Shown here in pieces: positions 8,895 to 18,398 of a stretch of 64,000 nucleotides of DNA (its first letter is position 1; every line of letters begins with the position of its first letter). Where the stretch lies: NCBI RefSeq assembly GCF_000720135.1, contig NZ_JOIU01000009.1, forward strand, positions 186,001-250,000. The letters are read 5' to 3'. The position numbers were made by a program, and so were the translations under genes. Below the pieces are notes generated by a model, which was given only the letters and a program-made list of their open reading frames with translations, was not told the DNA's origin and ran no database searches. This DNA is from Streptomyces sp. NRRL S-1022. GTDB taxonomy: Bacteria; Actinomycetota; Actinomycetes; Streptomycetales; Streptomycetaceae.

Positions 8895-9821
8895 TCAGGC
8901 GCAGCAGGTCAGCGGACCGCCGTGGTAGTCCACCATCTCGCCGAAGATCACGCCCATCTCCTTGAGCAGCACGTCGAAGTCGGGTTCCGCCTCCGGGGTG
9001 AGCTGCTCGGCGTAGGCGCGGTGCAGGTTGGCCACCAGCCGCTCGGGCTCGCCGAGGGCGGCGAACCGGCCGAGGTCGGCCTCGCGCGCCACGGCGAGCG
9101 GTGCCCGGCCCGCGGCGATGCCGTCCACGGCCAGCTGCCGCACCCAGCGCAGGTAGTCCTCGGTGACGTCGAGCAGTTCGGGTCCGCCCACCGGGCCGTG
9201 CCCCGTCACCACGGTCGTGGCGCCCAGGCCGCGCAGCCGCTCGATCACCTTCAGCGAGCCGGCGACCGAGCCCAGCGGCACGAACGGCGTGAAGCCGGAC
9301 ATGACGATGTCGCCGGTGAAGAGCACCTTGCGCTCGGGTATCCAGACGACGGTGTCGTTGGCGGTGTGCGCGAGCCCGAAGTGCAGCAGCTCCGCGGTCA
9401 GTTCACCGACGTGCAAGGTCAGCCGGTCCCGGTAGGTGACCGAGGGGAGCCGCACCTCGACCCCGCCCCAGGCCACGTCCGGCCACAGCTCGGTCAGGTG
9501 CAGCCCGGCCCGGTCCATCTCGTCGCGGGCGTTGACGTGGGCGATGACGGTGGCCTCCGGGAAGAGCGAGTTCCCGAAGGTGTGGTCACCGTGCGAGTGC
9601 GTGTTGACCAGGGCGAACGGTGCCGGACGGCCATCCGAGAGCACCGCGCTGCGCAGGCGCTCGGCCCGCGCCCGGGTCGCGGCGGTGTCGATCAGCGCGA
9701 CGGATCCGCCGGACGCGATGACGCCCGCGTTGTTGACGCACCAGCCGCCCTCCGGCTGGACGTAGGCGAAGACACCGTCGGCCACTTCCTGCAGGACGGG
9801 TTCACTGGCTGCTGGGGACAC
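8895..9821 (-). CDS. Metallo-beta-lactamase-fold polyketide cyclase/thioesterase (ActIV-like)
   Basis: 308-residue MBL-fold protein with the metal motif THSHGDHTFGN (His75, His77, Asp79, His80), further ligands in FGLAHTANDTV and FTGDIV, and a late His in VTGHGP. In actinorhodin-type clusters ActIV, of this fold, closes the second ring and releases the chain from the ACP. The aromatase, ActIII-like reductase and minimal PKS alongside fit this role. The GTG start has TAGGAGG upstream. It is probably co-transcribed with the upstream SARP gene (48 nt gap). Confidence 0.85.
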   Translation of the reverse strand: MSPAASEPVLQEVADGVFAYVQPEGGWCVNNAGVIASGGSVALIDTAATRARAERLRSAVLSDGRPAPFALVNTHSHGDHTFGNSLFPEATVIAHVNARDEMDRAGLHLTELWPDVAWGGVEVRLPSVTYRDRLTLHVGELTAELLHFGLAHTANDTVVWIPERKVLFTGDIVMSGFTPFVPLGSVAGSLKVIERLRGLGATTVVTGHGPVGGPELLDVTEDYLRWVRQLAVDGIAAGRAPLAVAREADLGRFAALGEPERLVANLHRAYAEQLTPEAEPDFDVLLKEMGVIFGEMVDYHGGPLTCCA

Positions 9822-9869
9822 GAAAGCCTCCTAGGCGTGGTGCGGTTCCCGGTATCGGCGACCGGACGG

Positions 9870-10703
9870 TCAGACCAGGTCGTATGCGGCGAGCGGCAGT
9901 TCGGGGACGTTCGACAGCACGGCCTGGTGCAGTCGTTGCAGCCGGTTGGAGGGTTCGACGCCGAGCTCGCCGATCAGGGTCTGCCGGAGGGTGCGGAAGA
10001 CCTGCAGGGCCCGCCACGGCGCGCCCGAGCGCTGCAGGGCGATCATCAGCATGGCGCAGAAGTTCTCGTGCATCGGGGACTGGGCGACGAGCATCCGCAG
10101 CTCGGGAATGAGCATGGCGTGCCGTCCCAGGTGCAGGTCGGCGAGGATGCGCAGCTCCTGGGCCCGCATCCGGGCCTCCTCCATGCCCATCGCCTCCATC
10201 TCCAGCACCTGCCCGGCCGGTACGTCCATCAGGGCCGGCCCGTTCCACAGCCGGAGCGCGCGCCCGAGCAGCCGCGAGGAGGTCTCCGCGTCGCCGGCCG
10301 CGAGCATGGCGTCGCCCTCGGCGGTGAGCCGTTCGAACTCGCGCAGGTCGAAGGCGCCCGGCGCGATCGCGAGCTGGTAGCCGTTGAAGTGGGTGACCAG
10401 CAGGTCCTTCGCGTTGAGCGGGGAAGAGGCCGGGAGTGCTCCGGCGATGAGCTTGCGCAGCTGCAGGATGTACGTCTGGAGGGTCGTGGTCCCGCTGCGC
10501 GGCACCTTGTCGCCCCAGATCTCCTGCATCAGCGTCGACACCGGCACCACGCGCCCGCACCGCAGCGCGAGCAGGGTGAGCACCTGCTTGGGCTTGCCGG
10601 CGGTCGGGACCACCGAGCGGCCGCCGATCCGGACGCCGACCGGGCCCAGCACGCTGATTTCCATCGTCTGCTCGTCGAGCGCCTCAACCGGCACGCGCGC
10701 CAT
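9870..10703 (-). CDS. SARP-family pathway-specific activator 1
   Basis: 277-residue Streptomyces antibiotic regulatory protein. An OmpR-like winged helix fills residues 1-110 (LQTYILQLRKLI recognition region) and the bacterial transcriptional activation domain follows (about 120-260, REFERLTAEGDAMLAAGD, then LGVEPSNRLQRLHQAVL). The ATG at 10703 has AGGA at good spacing; an upstream extension is open but has no family match. It should bind the 11-bp-spaced heptamers in this cluster. A paralogue is at 15950-16804. Confidence 0.94.
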   Translation of the reverse strand: MARVPVEALDEQTMEISVLGPVGVRIGGRSVVPTAGKPKQVLTLLALRCGRVVPVSTLMQEIWGDKVPRSGTTTLQTYILQLRKLIAGALPASSPLNAKDLLVTHFNGYQLAIAPGAFDLREFERLTAEGDAMLAAGDAETSSRLLGRALRLWNGPALMDVPAGQVLEMEAMGMEEARMRAQELRILADLHLGRHAMLIPELRMLVAQSPMHENFCAMLMIALQRSGAPWRALQVFRTLRQTLIGELGVEPSNRLQRLHQAVLSNVPELPLAAYDLV

Positions 10704-10838
10704 TACGTCCTGAATGATTTCGATCCCCCTGGTTCGGCCGCTGCGTGGGGGCAGCGGACAGATTTCCATGGCTGTTTCGGAGGAGGCTTTCCGCTCTGTC
10801 GTCTCCTCGACGTCACCGTTGTTCAGCCTCTGAAAGGC

Positions 10839-10897
10839 ACCTTGAGGCTCACTTGAACGGCACGCCGGAGCCATCGGACAGCGCCAGCTCAAGCGGA
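10839..10897. promoter_or_regulatory. SARP-type heptamers, SARP1/monooxygenase promoter region
   Basis: ACCTTGA at 10839 and CACTTGA at 10850 are 11 bp apart. Inverted-orientation CTCAAGC matches follow at 10889 and near 10937. The site lies between the SARP1 gene (-) and the flavin monooxygenase gene (+), so autoregulation is possible. Confidence 0.6.
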
Positions 10898-10962
10898 GTT
10901 CTAGCTCGCTGCGAACAGCCCGGTGCAGCATCGGCGCTCAAGCCGAGCCCAGGAGGCCAAAG

Positions 10963-12105
10963 ATGCCCGAACTTATTTCACCCGAAGCAGGGATGGAACG
11001 GGCCGCACATGACATCGCGGCGCTCGCGGCCCGCCACGCCGGACGAGCCGAAGAGGAATGGCAGCTGAGTCCCGACGTGGTGCGCGCGGTCACAGCGGCC
11101 GGATTCGCCCGCCACTTCGTGGCGGCGGAGCACGGCGGTACGGCGGGCACCTTCGCCGAGTTCGCCGCCGCCGTCGCCGTGATCGGCGCCGGGTGCCCGG
11201 CGACGGCGTGGTGCGCGTCCCTGGCGGCGAGCATGGCCAGAATGGCCGGCTACCTGCCGGAGGAGGGCCGCAAGCGGGTGTGGCAGGACGGGCCCGACGT
11301 CCTGATCGTCGGCGGTGTCTCCCCGGTCGGCCGGGCCCACGCGCACCAGGACGGCTGGCTGCTGACCGGCACCTGGCAGTACATCAGCGCCGCCGCCCAC
11401 TCCGACTGGGCGCTGGTGTGCGGCGTCGCGGGGGCCGGTGCGCAGGGCGAGCCGCGGCTGTTCGCCCTCCCGCGCGCCGACTACCGGCTGGAGCGGACCT
11501 GGTCGGACGTCGGGATGCGGGCCACCGGGAGCGACACGCTCATCGCCGAGGACGTCTTCGTGCCCGCCGCCCTGAGCTTCCCTCTCAGCAGCCTCCTCGA
11601 AGGCGCCGCCGGCCCCGCCGCACCCGGCTGCCATCACGTCCCCCTGACGGCGGTGAACGGGCTCTTCTTCGCCCTGCCCATCCTGGGAGCCGCCGAGGGC
11701 GCGCTCGGCCTGTGGTCGTCGTACGCCGCGCAGAAGATCCGCTCCTGGTCCCCGCGGCAGCCCGGGCCGTCCCGCGGCTTCTACGAGGAGACCCTCGCCC
11801 GCACCTCCGGCACGATCGACGCGGCCCGCTCGCTGCTGGAACGGGCCGCCCGCGTCGCCGACCTGGGCGCACGGGCCACCCCCCTGGAGCGGGCCCGCAA
11901 CCAGCGGGACTCCGCTCTCGCGGCGGACATGCTGGTGAGCGCGGTCAACCAGCTGTTCCGGGCCTCGGGCACCGCCGGGCACAGCGTGCACCACCCGTTG
12001 CAGCGGCTGTGGCGCGACGCCAACTCCGCCGCGGGCCACGTGGTGCTGCAACCGGGGCCGGCCGCGGCGTCGTACGCCGTCAGCGCCCTGGGGCTCGACG
12101 GCTGA
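10963..12105 (+). CDS. Two-component flavin-dependent monooxygenase, oxygenase subunit (ActVA-5/HsaA type)
   Basis: 380-residue protein with acyl-CoA-dehydrogenase fold. Family traits include the N-terminal helical domain (LAARHAGRAEEEWQLSPDVV), the flavin region GGVSPVGRAHAHQDGWLLTG, and a C-terminal helical bundle ending in HSVHHPLQRLWRDANSAAGH, typical of HsaA/HpaB-like and ActVA-ORF5 hydroxylases. It uses reduced flavin from a separate reductase, very likely 19753-20274. The expected role is hydroxylation of an aromatic ring of the polyketide. A consensus AGGAGG is at 10951-10956, downstream of a SARP-type site. Confidence 0.9.
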   Translation: MPELISPEAGMERAAHDIAALAARHAGRAEEEWQLSPDVVRAVTAAGFARHFVAAEHGGTAGTFAEFAAAVAVIGAGCPATAWCASLAASMARMAGYLPEEGRKRVWQDGPDVLIVGGVSPVGRAHAHQDGWLLTGTWQYISAAAHSDWALVCGVAGAGAQGEPRLFALPRADYRLERTWSDVGMRATGSDTLIAEDVFVPAALSFPLSSLLEGAAGPAAPGCHHVPLTAVNGLFFALPILGAAEGALGLWSSYAAQKIRSWSPRQPGPSRGFYEETLARTSGTIDAARSLLERAARVADLGARATPLERARNQRDSALAADMLVSAVNQLFRASGTAGHSVHHPLQRLWRDANSAAGHVVLQPGPAAASYAVSALGLDG

Positions 12106-12138
12106 CGCCGCCGGCGGCGGGCGGCCCCGGCCCCGCGG

Positions 12139-13308
12139 CTACCGCATCGTCCCGATGCTCCGGTAGACGGACTCGATGAGCCGGCGGGGCCGGTCGTCCA
12201 GCGTGCCCATCACCGGCGAGCCGGCGTTCTGCATGTAACCGAAGGCCAGGTCGTGCTCGGGGTCGGCGAACAGGTAGGAGCCGTTGGCGGCGCTCAGCCC
12301 GAAGGCGGTGGTCAGACCGGCCGAGGCCGGGAAGACCGCGTGGTCGGGCAGCTGCACGCCCAGACCCCAGTTGCAGTCGGTCTGCGTCACCAGGCAGTGG
12401 CCCTTGGAGTGCATGCGCGTCATCTCGGCGAGCAGCGCCGGGCTCAGCAGACGCGTCCCGTCGACCTCGCCGATCAGCGCGGCCATGAAGCGGGCCAGCG
12501 ACCGCGCGCTCGCCCGGCCGCCGTAGGAGGGGTCCTCCCAGGCCGGGTCGAGTGCCGTCACGTCCAGGGCCAGACTGCCCATCATCGCCCGGTAGGTCAG
12601 CGTGCCCGGGTCGAGGAAGGCGGCCAGCTCGCGGTCCTCGCCGGCGAAGAGCGCCTCGGCCTTGGAGGTGAACATGGTCGCCAGGTGGACGGACCCGGCG
12701 TCCGGCACCCCGATGTGGCAGTCCAGGCCCAGCGGTCCGGCGATCTCCTCGGCGAAGTACCTGCCGACGGTGCGCCCGGTGCGCCGCCGCAGCAGCTCGC
12801 TGACCAGGTAGCCGAAGGTGATCCCGTGGTACCCGTGCGCGGTGTCCGGCTCCCACTCCGGCCGGGCCTCGGCGAGCGCCTCGGCGATCGGCAGATGGGT
12901 GCGCATGCCTTCGTTGGTGATCGGCGCGTGGTCCAGGCACACCACACCGGAGCGGTGGGCCAGCACCATCCGCAGGGTGATCCCCGCCTTGCCGTGGGCC
13001 GCGAACTCCGGCCAGTACCGGGCGATCGGGGTGTCGAGGTCCAGCAGCCCCTGGTCCACCAGCCGCAACGCCGCCACGGCGACCAGCGCCTTGGTCGGCG
13101 AGGCCAGCAACCCCAGCGTGCCGGGACGCCAGGGGTCCACCCGGTCCTCGTCCGCGAACCCGCCCCACAGATCGACCACCGGCTCGCCCCGGTGATAGAC
13201 GCACACCCCGGCGCCCACCTCCGCACCCGCGGCGAAGTTCGCCTCGAACGCCTCGGCGACCCCGGCGAAGCCGTCCGCCGCCCAGCCACCTCGCGGAGAC
13301 CCGCTCAT
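12139..13308 (-). CDS. SxxK serine hydrolase/transacylase, copy 2
   Basis: 389-residue paralogue of 847-2052, obviously similar along its whole length (shared VYHRG-PVVDLWGGFAD, ASPTKALV, HRSGVVCLDHAPIT and FPASAGLTTAFG). SxxK is again SPTK. It is cytoplasmic, with no signal peptide. The ATG at 13308 follows GGAGGTG at good spacing; the open frame upstream lacks homology. Duplication of this enzyme within one type II PKS cluster suggests two related acyl or ester reactions, or heteromer formation; neither is demonstrated. Confidence 0.85.
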   Translation of the reverse strand: MSGSPRGGWAADGFAGVAEAFEANFAAGAEVGAGVCVYHRGEPVVDLWGGFADEDRVDPWRPGTLGLLASPTKALVAVAALRLVDQGLLDLDTPIARYWPEFAAHGKAGITLRMVLAHRSGVVCLDHAPITNEGMRTHLPIAEALAEARPEWEPDTAHGYHGITFGYLVSELLRRRTGRTVGRYFAEEIAGPLGLDCHIGVPDAGSVHLATMFTSKAEALFAGEDRELAAFLDPGTLTYRAMMGSLALDVTALDPAWEDPSYGGRASARSLARFMAALIGEVDGTRLLSPALLAEMTRMHSKGHCLVTQTDCNWGLGVQLPDHAVFPASAGLTTAFGLSAANGSYLFADPEHDLAFGYMQNAGSPVMGTLDDRPRRLIESVYRSIGTMR

Positions 13309-13422
13309 CGTGTCCCACCTCCGTATCCACGCCTGATCGCCTACGACAGTCGCTGCCCGCGCTCGTGGTTCGCTCGACTCTCGGCAACGCGGCGCTCGGG
13401 CGGGAGCGGCTTCCGCCGTCCT

Positions 13423-13440
13423 TCGAGCGGGCGTCGAGGG
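13423..13440. promoter_or_regulatory. SARP-type heptamers upstream of sugar 3-ketoreductase
   Basis: TCGAGCG at 13423 and TCGAGGG at 13434 are 11 bp apart, about 55 bp before the GTG at 13494. Confidence 0.55.
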
Positions 13441-13493
13441 GCTGCCGCGAAGGTGGCGGGGCCACACCAGCCCCCAACCACGGAGGACGCCAG

Positions 13494-14453
13494 GTGCTGA
13501 GAGTCGGAGTCATGGGCTGCGCCGAGATCGCGCGGCGCCGCATGCTGCCCGCCATGCGGGCGCATCCGCTCATCGAGGTCGCGGCGGTCGCCAGCCGGGA
13601 CGCCGCCAAGGCGGCGGAGACGGCCGGCCTCTTCGGCTGCCGGCCGGTCGTCGGGTACGACGCGCTGCTCGCGGACGACACCGTCCAGGCCGTGTACGTC
13701 CCGCTGCCCGCGGCGCTGCACGCCCCTTGGGTCGAGGCGGCGCTGGAGGCGGGCAAGCACGTGCTCGCCGAGAAGCCGCTCACCACGGATCCGGCCCGCA
13801 CCCGCGAGCTGCTCGACCGGGCCCGTGCCCGGTCCCTGGTGCTGATGGAGAACGTCATGTTCGTCCACCACGGCCGGCACGAGGTGGTCCGGCGGCTGGT
13901 GGCGGACGGCGCGATCGGCGAACTGCGCTCGCTGCACGCGACGTTCACGATTCCGCGGCTGCCCGAGGACGACATCCGCCACCAGCCCGAACTGGGCGGC
14001 GGCAGCCTCTTCGACGTCGGCGTCTATCCGGTCCGCGCGGCCGTGCACCTGCTGCCGGGGCCGCTGGAGGTCCGGGGCGCCGTCCTCGAACGCCGTCCCG
14101 GCCGCCGGGTCGACATCGCCGGTGCCGCGCTGCTGCGGTCGCCCGACGGGACCGTCGCGCATCTCACCTTCGGCATGGAGGACGCCTACCGGTCCCGGTA
14201 CGAGCTGTCGGGCAGCACCGGCCGGATCCTCGTCGACCGCGCCTTCACCCCGCCCGCGGACCACGCGCCGCAGATCGTCGTCGAGACCCGGGACGGCCTC
14301 CGCACGCGCACGCTGCCGCCGGAGGACCAGGTCGCCAACACGCTCGACGCGTTCGTCACGGCGGTACGCACCGGCCACCTGTCACCGGCCGGCTGCCTGG
14401 CCCAGGCCGACCTCCTCGCCGCCATCCGCCGAGCGGCGGACCGGCCCGGCTGA
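13494..14453 (+). CDS. NDP-hexose 3-ketoreductase (Gfo/Idh/MocA family)
   Basis: 319-residue oxidoreductase with a Rossmann start (LRVGVMGCAEIARRRM), the family motif EKPLTTD near residue 97 and the C-terminal alpha/beta domain of Gfo/Idh/MocA proteins (GGGSLFDVGVYPVRA). In deoxysugar pathways such enzymes (UrdT/LanT-like) reduce the 3-keto group formed after 2,3-dehydration, giving 2,6-dideoxyhexoses. The GTG start has GGAGG at 13482-13486. Its presence implies a 2-deoxysugar and hence a 2,3-dehydratase gene outside the window. Confidence 0.9.
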   Translation: MLRVGVMGCAEIARRRMLPAMRAHPLIEVAAVASRDAAKAAETAGLFGCRPVVGYDALLADDTVQAVYVPLPAALHAPWVEAALEAGKHVLAEKPLTTDPARTRELLDRARARSLVLMENVMFVHHGRHEVVRRLVADGAIGELRSLHATFTIPRLPEDDIRHQPELGGGSLFDVGVYPVRAAVHLLPGPLEVRGAVLERRPGRRVDIAGAALLRSPDGTVAHLTFGMEDAYRSRYELSGSTGRILVDRAFTPPADHAPQIVVETRDGLRTRTLPPEDQVANTLDAFVTAVRTGHLSPAGCLAQADLLAAIRRAADRPG

Positions 14454-14563
14454 CCGGCCCGTTCGCCGGCATCCGCCGGGCGGCGACCCTGACAGACTCC
14501 TCGCCGGTCTCCTCGCCGGCCTCCGGCATCCGGCGGCCGGCGAGGTCGTCCCGCTGACGGGGG

Positions 14564-15715
14564 TCAGGCCGTTGCCAGGTCCTCGACCGAGGTGAGGATC
14601 TCGGCGGGTCCGGGCAGGGCGGCCATCCGAGAGGCCAGCTCGCGGGACCGTTCGGTGTACGACGGGTGGGACACCAGCCGGTGGCAGGCGGCGGCGACGG
14701 CTTCCGGGGTGTCCTGCCCGGGCAGCAGGGTGACGGCCGCGCCGAACGCCGACAGCCGCTCGGAATGCGGTACCAGCTTGGGCATGTTGGGCACCACCAG
14801 CTGCGGCACCCCGGCCTGCATCGCCGTCAGGGCCGTCTGGCCCCCGCCCGCGTGCACCAGCGCACGGCAGGTGCGCAGCACGGTGGCCAGCGGCAGCCAG
14901 CCCGCCCGCACCTCGGGCCGCCGGGCGGTCAGGGCCGCCGCGACGTCGTCCGGCGCGGCGATGACCACCTCCGCCCGGGCGTCGGTCCTCGCCACCTCGG
15001 CCACCAGCCGGTCCAGGTGGTCGACATCCTGCTCACCGCTGACCCGGCTGCCCGCCGTGACACAGATCCGGGGCCGGTCGGCGGCGGTGTACATCCACGG
15101 CTCCAGCCGGCGCTGCCGGCCCGTGGGCACGAAGCGCATCACCGCCCCGGCCGGCGCGTCCGGTGCGAGCACGCTCGGCGGGCAGATGTGTATCCACAGC
15201 TGTGGATCGGGCAGGCCGGTCAGACCGAGCCGGGCCAGCTCCGGAGCGAGTTCCTCGGCGGCGCCGTGGTCCATCTCCGCCGGCTCGCCCATGTCCCAGG
15301 CGTGCCGGACGTACGGCACCCCCAGCTCCACGGCGAGCAGCGCCGCGGCGAAGGAGAGGGTGCCGCCGACGACGACGTCCGGACGCCAGTCCCGGCTGAG
15401 CGCGCGCAGGGCCGGCAGGCTGCCGGCCGCCAGCCGTCCGAAGCCGTGGCCGCCGAAGCGCAGCCGGGTCGCGGTGTCCGCCGGCAGTTCGAGCGGGGTC
15501 CCGTCCCGGGTCTCGAACATGTAGGCGCGCATGGTCCGGTGCGTGGCCGCCACCCCGGGCAGCCCCGCCTCCAGGACCACCGGCACCATGTCCTCGGTGG
15601 CGGCCACGACCACGTCGTGACCGGCGTTGCGCGCGGCCGTCGCGAGCGGGGCGAGCGCGAACACCGTGGCCGGGCTGCCGGCGGCCACGAAGAGCATCCT
15701 CAACGAACGTGCCAT
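14564..15715 (-). CDS. UrdGT2-like C-glycosyltransferase
   Basis: 383-residue GT-B enzyme. The N-terminus (LFVAAGSPATVFALAPLATA), the interior RDWRPDVVVGGTLSF and CPPS segment, RRLEPWMYT, and the C-terminal VHAGGGQTALTAMQAGVPQL match the UrdGT2 family as I remember it, which forms the C-C bond between a deoxysugar and an aromatic ring. It is shorter than the O-glycosyltransferase at 5812-7077, as usual for this family. AAGGAG precedes the ATG at 15715. The cluster product is therefore probably a C-glycoside. Confidence 0.9.
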   Translation of the reverse strand: MARSLRMLFVAAGSPATVFALAPLATAARNAGHDVVVAATEDMVPVVLEAGLPGVAATHRTMRAYMFETRDGTPLELPADTATRLRFGGHGFGRLAAGSLPALRALSRDWRPDVVVGGTLSFAAALLAVELGVPYVRHAWDMGEPAEMDHGAAEELAPELARLGLTGLPDPQLWIHICPPSVLAPDAPAGAVMRFVPTGRQRRLEPWMYTAADRPRICVTAGSRVSGEQDVDHLDRLVAEVARTDARAEVVIAAPDDVAAALTARRPEVRAGWLPLATVLRTCRALVHAGGGQTALTAMQAGVPQLVVPNMPKLVPHSERLSAFGAAVTLLPGQDTPEAVAAACHRLVSHPSYTERSRELASRMAALPGPAEILTSVEDLATA

Positions 15716-15949
15716 GCCGGAACGGCTCCTTCCGTCCTAGTCCATGCGGTCCGGCACAGCCTGTGCGAGAGCGCCTGAACAACGGTGTATCCGCGATGGA
15801 GTGCGCCCGGATCTTTGCTGGTGGACACGTCCGAGCGGCCAGCCTATGATCAAAAGACCCGCGGATATGTGCGCATTACAACAAATTGTGCGCAGGTAGC
15901 CGCGGAAGTACTACGGGGGTAGAGAACCATCACGCACCACGGCGCAGTC

Positions 15950-16804
15950 ATGACTGCCGCAAATCACCGCATCAGGACCATGGAGCTCGGCCTGCTCGGG
16001 CCCATGACCGTGACCGTCAACGGCACCTCGATCGTTCCGACCGCGAGAAAGCCCAGACAGCTGCTGGCACTGCTCGCCGTCCGCTGTGGCCGGGTCACCC
16101 CGGTCCCGACCCTGGTCGACGAGGTCTGGGGCACCGACATCCCGCGCAGCAGCGCTTGCACATTGCAGACATACATCCTCCAGCTGCGGCGGCTGGTCAC
16201 CCTGTCGCTGGACACCGACTCCCACCGGGACGCCAAGGACTTCATCGTCACCCACTTCAACGGCTATCAGCTGATGGCCGACCCGACCTACTCGGATCTT
16301 CGCGAGTTCGAACGACTCTCGGCCGAGGGCGACGCCGCGCTGGCGGCGGGTGACGCCACCCGCGCGTCCTGCCTCCTCGGCCGCGCGCTGGCCCTGTGGC
16401 GGGGCCCCGCCCTGATGGACGTACCGGCCGGACAGGTGCTCCACGCCGAGATCATCGGCCTGGAGGAGAGCCGGATGCGGGTGCTCGAACGCCGCATCGT
16501 CGCCGACCTCATGCTGGGCAGGCACGCCACGCTCGTTCCCGAGCTGCAGATGCTGGTCGCCCAGAACCCGTTCCACGAGAACCTGTGCGCCATGCTCATG
16601 GTCGCCCTGCACCGTTCCGGGACCACCTGGCGGGCACTCGCCGCCTTCCGGGACCTGCGGGACGCCCTGGTGCGGGAGTTGGGGGTCGAGCCCTCGCACC
16701 GGCTGCAGAGACTGCACCAGGAGGTGCTGGAGAACGCCTCCGCCCTCTGCCTGGGCGACTTCGGCCTCACGCCGGACACCGGGTACGCCCCCCTGGCGGG
16801 CTGA
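15950..16804 (+). CDS. SARP-family pathway-specific activator 2
   Basis: 284-residue SARP with the same layout as activator 1: winged helix (ELGLLGPMTVTVNGTSIVP onward, LQTYILQLRRLV) then activation domain (LREFERLSAEGDAALAAGD, LGVEPSHRLQRLHQEVL). Similarity to SARP1 is high throughout, suggesting duplication inside the cluster. The ATG at 15950 lacks a clear ribosome site; an internal ATG at 15980 is possible. The preceding 230 bp are locally AT-richer (near 15810-15900) and likely hold its promoter. Confidence 0.93.
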   Translation: MTAANHRIRTMELGLLGPMTVTVNGTSIVPTARKPRQLLALLAVRCGRVTPVPTLVDEVWGTDIPRSSACTLQTYILQLRRLVTLSLDTDSHRDAKDFIVTHFNGYQLMADPTYSDLREFERLSAEGDAALAAGDATRASCLLGRALALWRGPALMDVPAGQVLHAEIIGLEESRMRVLERRIVADLMLGRHATLVPELQMLVAQNPFHENLCAMLMVALHRSGTTWRALAAFRDLRDALVRELGVEPSHRLQRLHQEVLENASALCLGDFGLTPDTGYAPLAG

Positions 16805-16823
16805 CGTACCGCCTGGCATTGCT

Positions 16824-16875
16824 CGGCCGAGGCCGGCGGCCCCCGGACACCCGGGAGGACCGCCGGCCTCGGCCG
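16824..16875. terminator. 16-bp perfect hairpin between SARP2 and ACP genes
   Basis: CGGCCGAGGCCGGCGG at 16824-16839 pairs with 16860-16875 over a 20-nt loop, between converging genes. Confidence 0.85.
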
Positions 16876-16890
16876 TCGTACGTCCGGGCG

Positions 16891-17151
16891 TCAGCCGGCG
16901 TTCGCGACCGCGCCGTTGGCGCGGTCGAGCAGCGCCCGCGGAGTGTCGGTGGCGAACAGCTCGTCGTCGGGGATCTCGATGCCGAACTCCCGCTGCAGGA
17001 CGGCCGCCGTCTCCATCAGGGCCAGCGAGTCGTAGCCCAGCTCCTCGAAGGTCAGGTCCAGGATCTCCCGGTCCGCCCGGCCGGCGTCGTCGATGCCGGC
17101 GCACCGCACCAGGATGTCGCGCAGTTCGTCCGTCGTGATGGGCTTGCTCAT
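16891..17151 (-). CDS. Type II PKS acyl carrier protein
   Basis: 86-residue ACP that carries the growing polyketide on a phosphopantetheine arm at Ser42 in LGYDSLALMETAA. Length, acidity and position directly after KSbeta are standard for a minimal PKS. ATG at 17151 follows a GAACCACC stretch; the gap from the KSbeta stop is 41 nt. Confidence 0.96.
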   Translation of the reverse strand: MSKPITTDELRDILVRCAGIDDAGRADREILDLTFEELGYDSLALMETAAVLQREFGIEIPDDELFATDTPRALLDRANGAVANAG

Positions 17152-17192
17152 GGTGGTTCCTCGTTCCGTGAGTCGTAGGGGTGCCAGGTCGC

Positions 17193-18398
17193 TCAGTCGC
17201 CCAGGGCGCTGACGACGATCGCCGTGTTGAAGCCCCACTTGCCGCGGGCGAGCACGAGGGCGTGGGACACGGGCCGGTAGCGCGGCTCGCCGCGGACCAG
17301 GTCCAGCCGGTAGTCGCCGGGGACCTCGTCGACGTGGGCGGTCGCGGGGATCACGCCGTCGCGGACGGACAGCAGCGCGGTGACCACGTCCAGCGGCCCG
17401 CCACCGGAGTAGAGGCGGCCGGTCAGCGCCTTCGGGGCGGTCACCGGAACACCGGACGGCCCGAAGACCGCGCAGATCGCCTCCGCCTCCTGCCGGTCCA
17501 GCTCGCCGACCCCGGCCGCGTCGGCGAAGACCACGTCCACCTCGCCGGCGGACAGACCGGCGTCCCGCAGCGCCAGCTCGATCGCCCGGCGCAGGGCCGG
17601 CGGACGCGGCGAGCCGGGAGCCGGGTCGAAGGTGGCGGCGTACCCGGTGATCGCGCCGTACACCTGGCCGGCGCCCCGGCGGCGGGCCGCCGCCAGGTCC
17701 TCCATGACCAGCAGGGCGCCGCCCTCGCCCGGGATGCAGCCGTCGGCCCGCACGTCGAAGGGCCGGTAGGCGGTGGCACTCACCCGGCCGCCGGCGAGCT
17801 GGGAGGCCCAGCCCCACGGGTCGAGGGCGGAGTCCACACCGCCGGTGACGACCAGGCCCGTGCCCTGGCGGACGGCCCGCCGGGCGTGGCCGATCGCGTC
17901 CAGACCGCCCGCCTGCTCGGCGACCAGCGCCTTGTTGGGGCCGCGCATACCGTGCCGGATCGAGATCTGGCCGGTGTTGACCGCGTAGAACCAGGCGAAC
18001 GACTCGTAGACGCTCACGTGCTCCGGCCCCTTGGACCACAGCTTCGCCAGCTCCCGGTGGGTGAACTCGAACCCGCCCAGCGCGTTGGAGGTCACCACCG
18101 ACATGTCGTAGTCGACCAGCTCGGACGGCTGCACCGCGGCGTCGGCGAGCGCCCAGTCGGCGGCGGCCAGCGCGTACCGCGTGGAGATGTCGGTCTGCGG
18201 CAGCAGCCGCGCCGGGATGTGCTCCTCGGAGTCGAAGTCCAGCACCTCACCGGCTCGCCGGGCCGCGTAGGGCGTGGCGTCGAACCGGGTGATCTCCGCG
18301 ATCCCGTCGCGGCCGTCCAGTGTGGCCTTCCAGTAGTCCTCGGTGCCGACCCCGTTGGGGGCCACCACACCGAGTCCCGTCACGACAGCGGTGGTCAT
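17193..18398 (-). CDS. Ketosynthase beta / chain length factor
   Basis: 401-residue KSbeta. The active-site cysteine is replaced by Gln162 in [10 protein letters not shown], the hallmark of chain length factors, which decarboxylate malonyl-ACP and set chain length with KSalpha. The frame is open far upstream, but homology and the ATGA overlap with the KSalpha stop fix the start at 18398. It forms the heterodimer encoded by 17193-19660. Confidence 0.97.
   Translation of the reverse strand: MTTAVVTGLGVVAPNGVGTEDYWKATLDGRDGIAEITRFDATPYAARRAGEVLDFDSEEHIPARLLPQTDISTRYALAAADWALADAAVQPSELVDYDMSVVTSNALGGFEFTHRELAKLWSKGPEHVSVYESFAWFYAVNTGQISIRHGMRGPNKALVAEQAGGLDAIGHARRAVRQGTGLVVTGGVDSALDPWGWASQLAGGRVSATAYRPFDVRADGCIPGEGGALLVMEDLAAARRRGAGQVYGAITGYAATFDPAPGSPRPPALRRAIELALRDAGLSAGEVDVVFADAAGVGELDRQEAEAICAVFGPSGVPVTAPKALTGRLYSGGGPLDVVTALLSVRDGVIPATAHVDEVPGDYRLDLVRGEPRYRPVSHALVLARGKWGFNTAIVVSALGD

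Noticed and set aside
12080..13975. Long open frame of over 600 codons on the minus strand across the hydrolase and oxidoreductase genes
   Set aside because: Out of frame with both recognised proteins, low-complexity Arg/Pro/Ala translation typical of antisense or shifted frames in high-GC DNA.
14454..14563. Terminator between Gfo/Idh gene and C-glycosyltransferase gene
   Set aside because: Several short GC palindromes overlap there but no single strong hairpin stands out.
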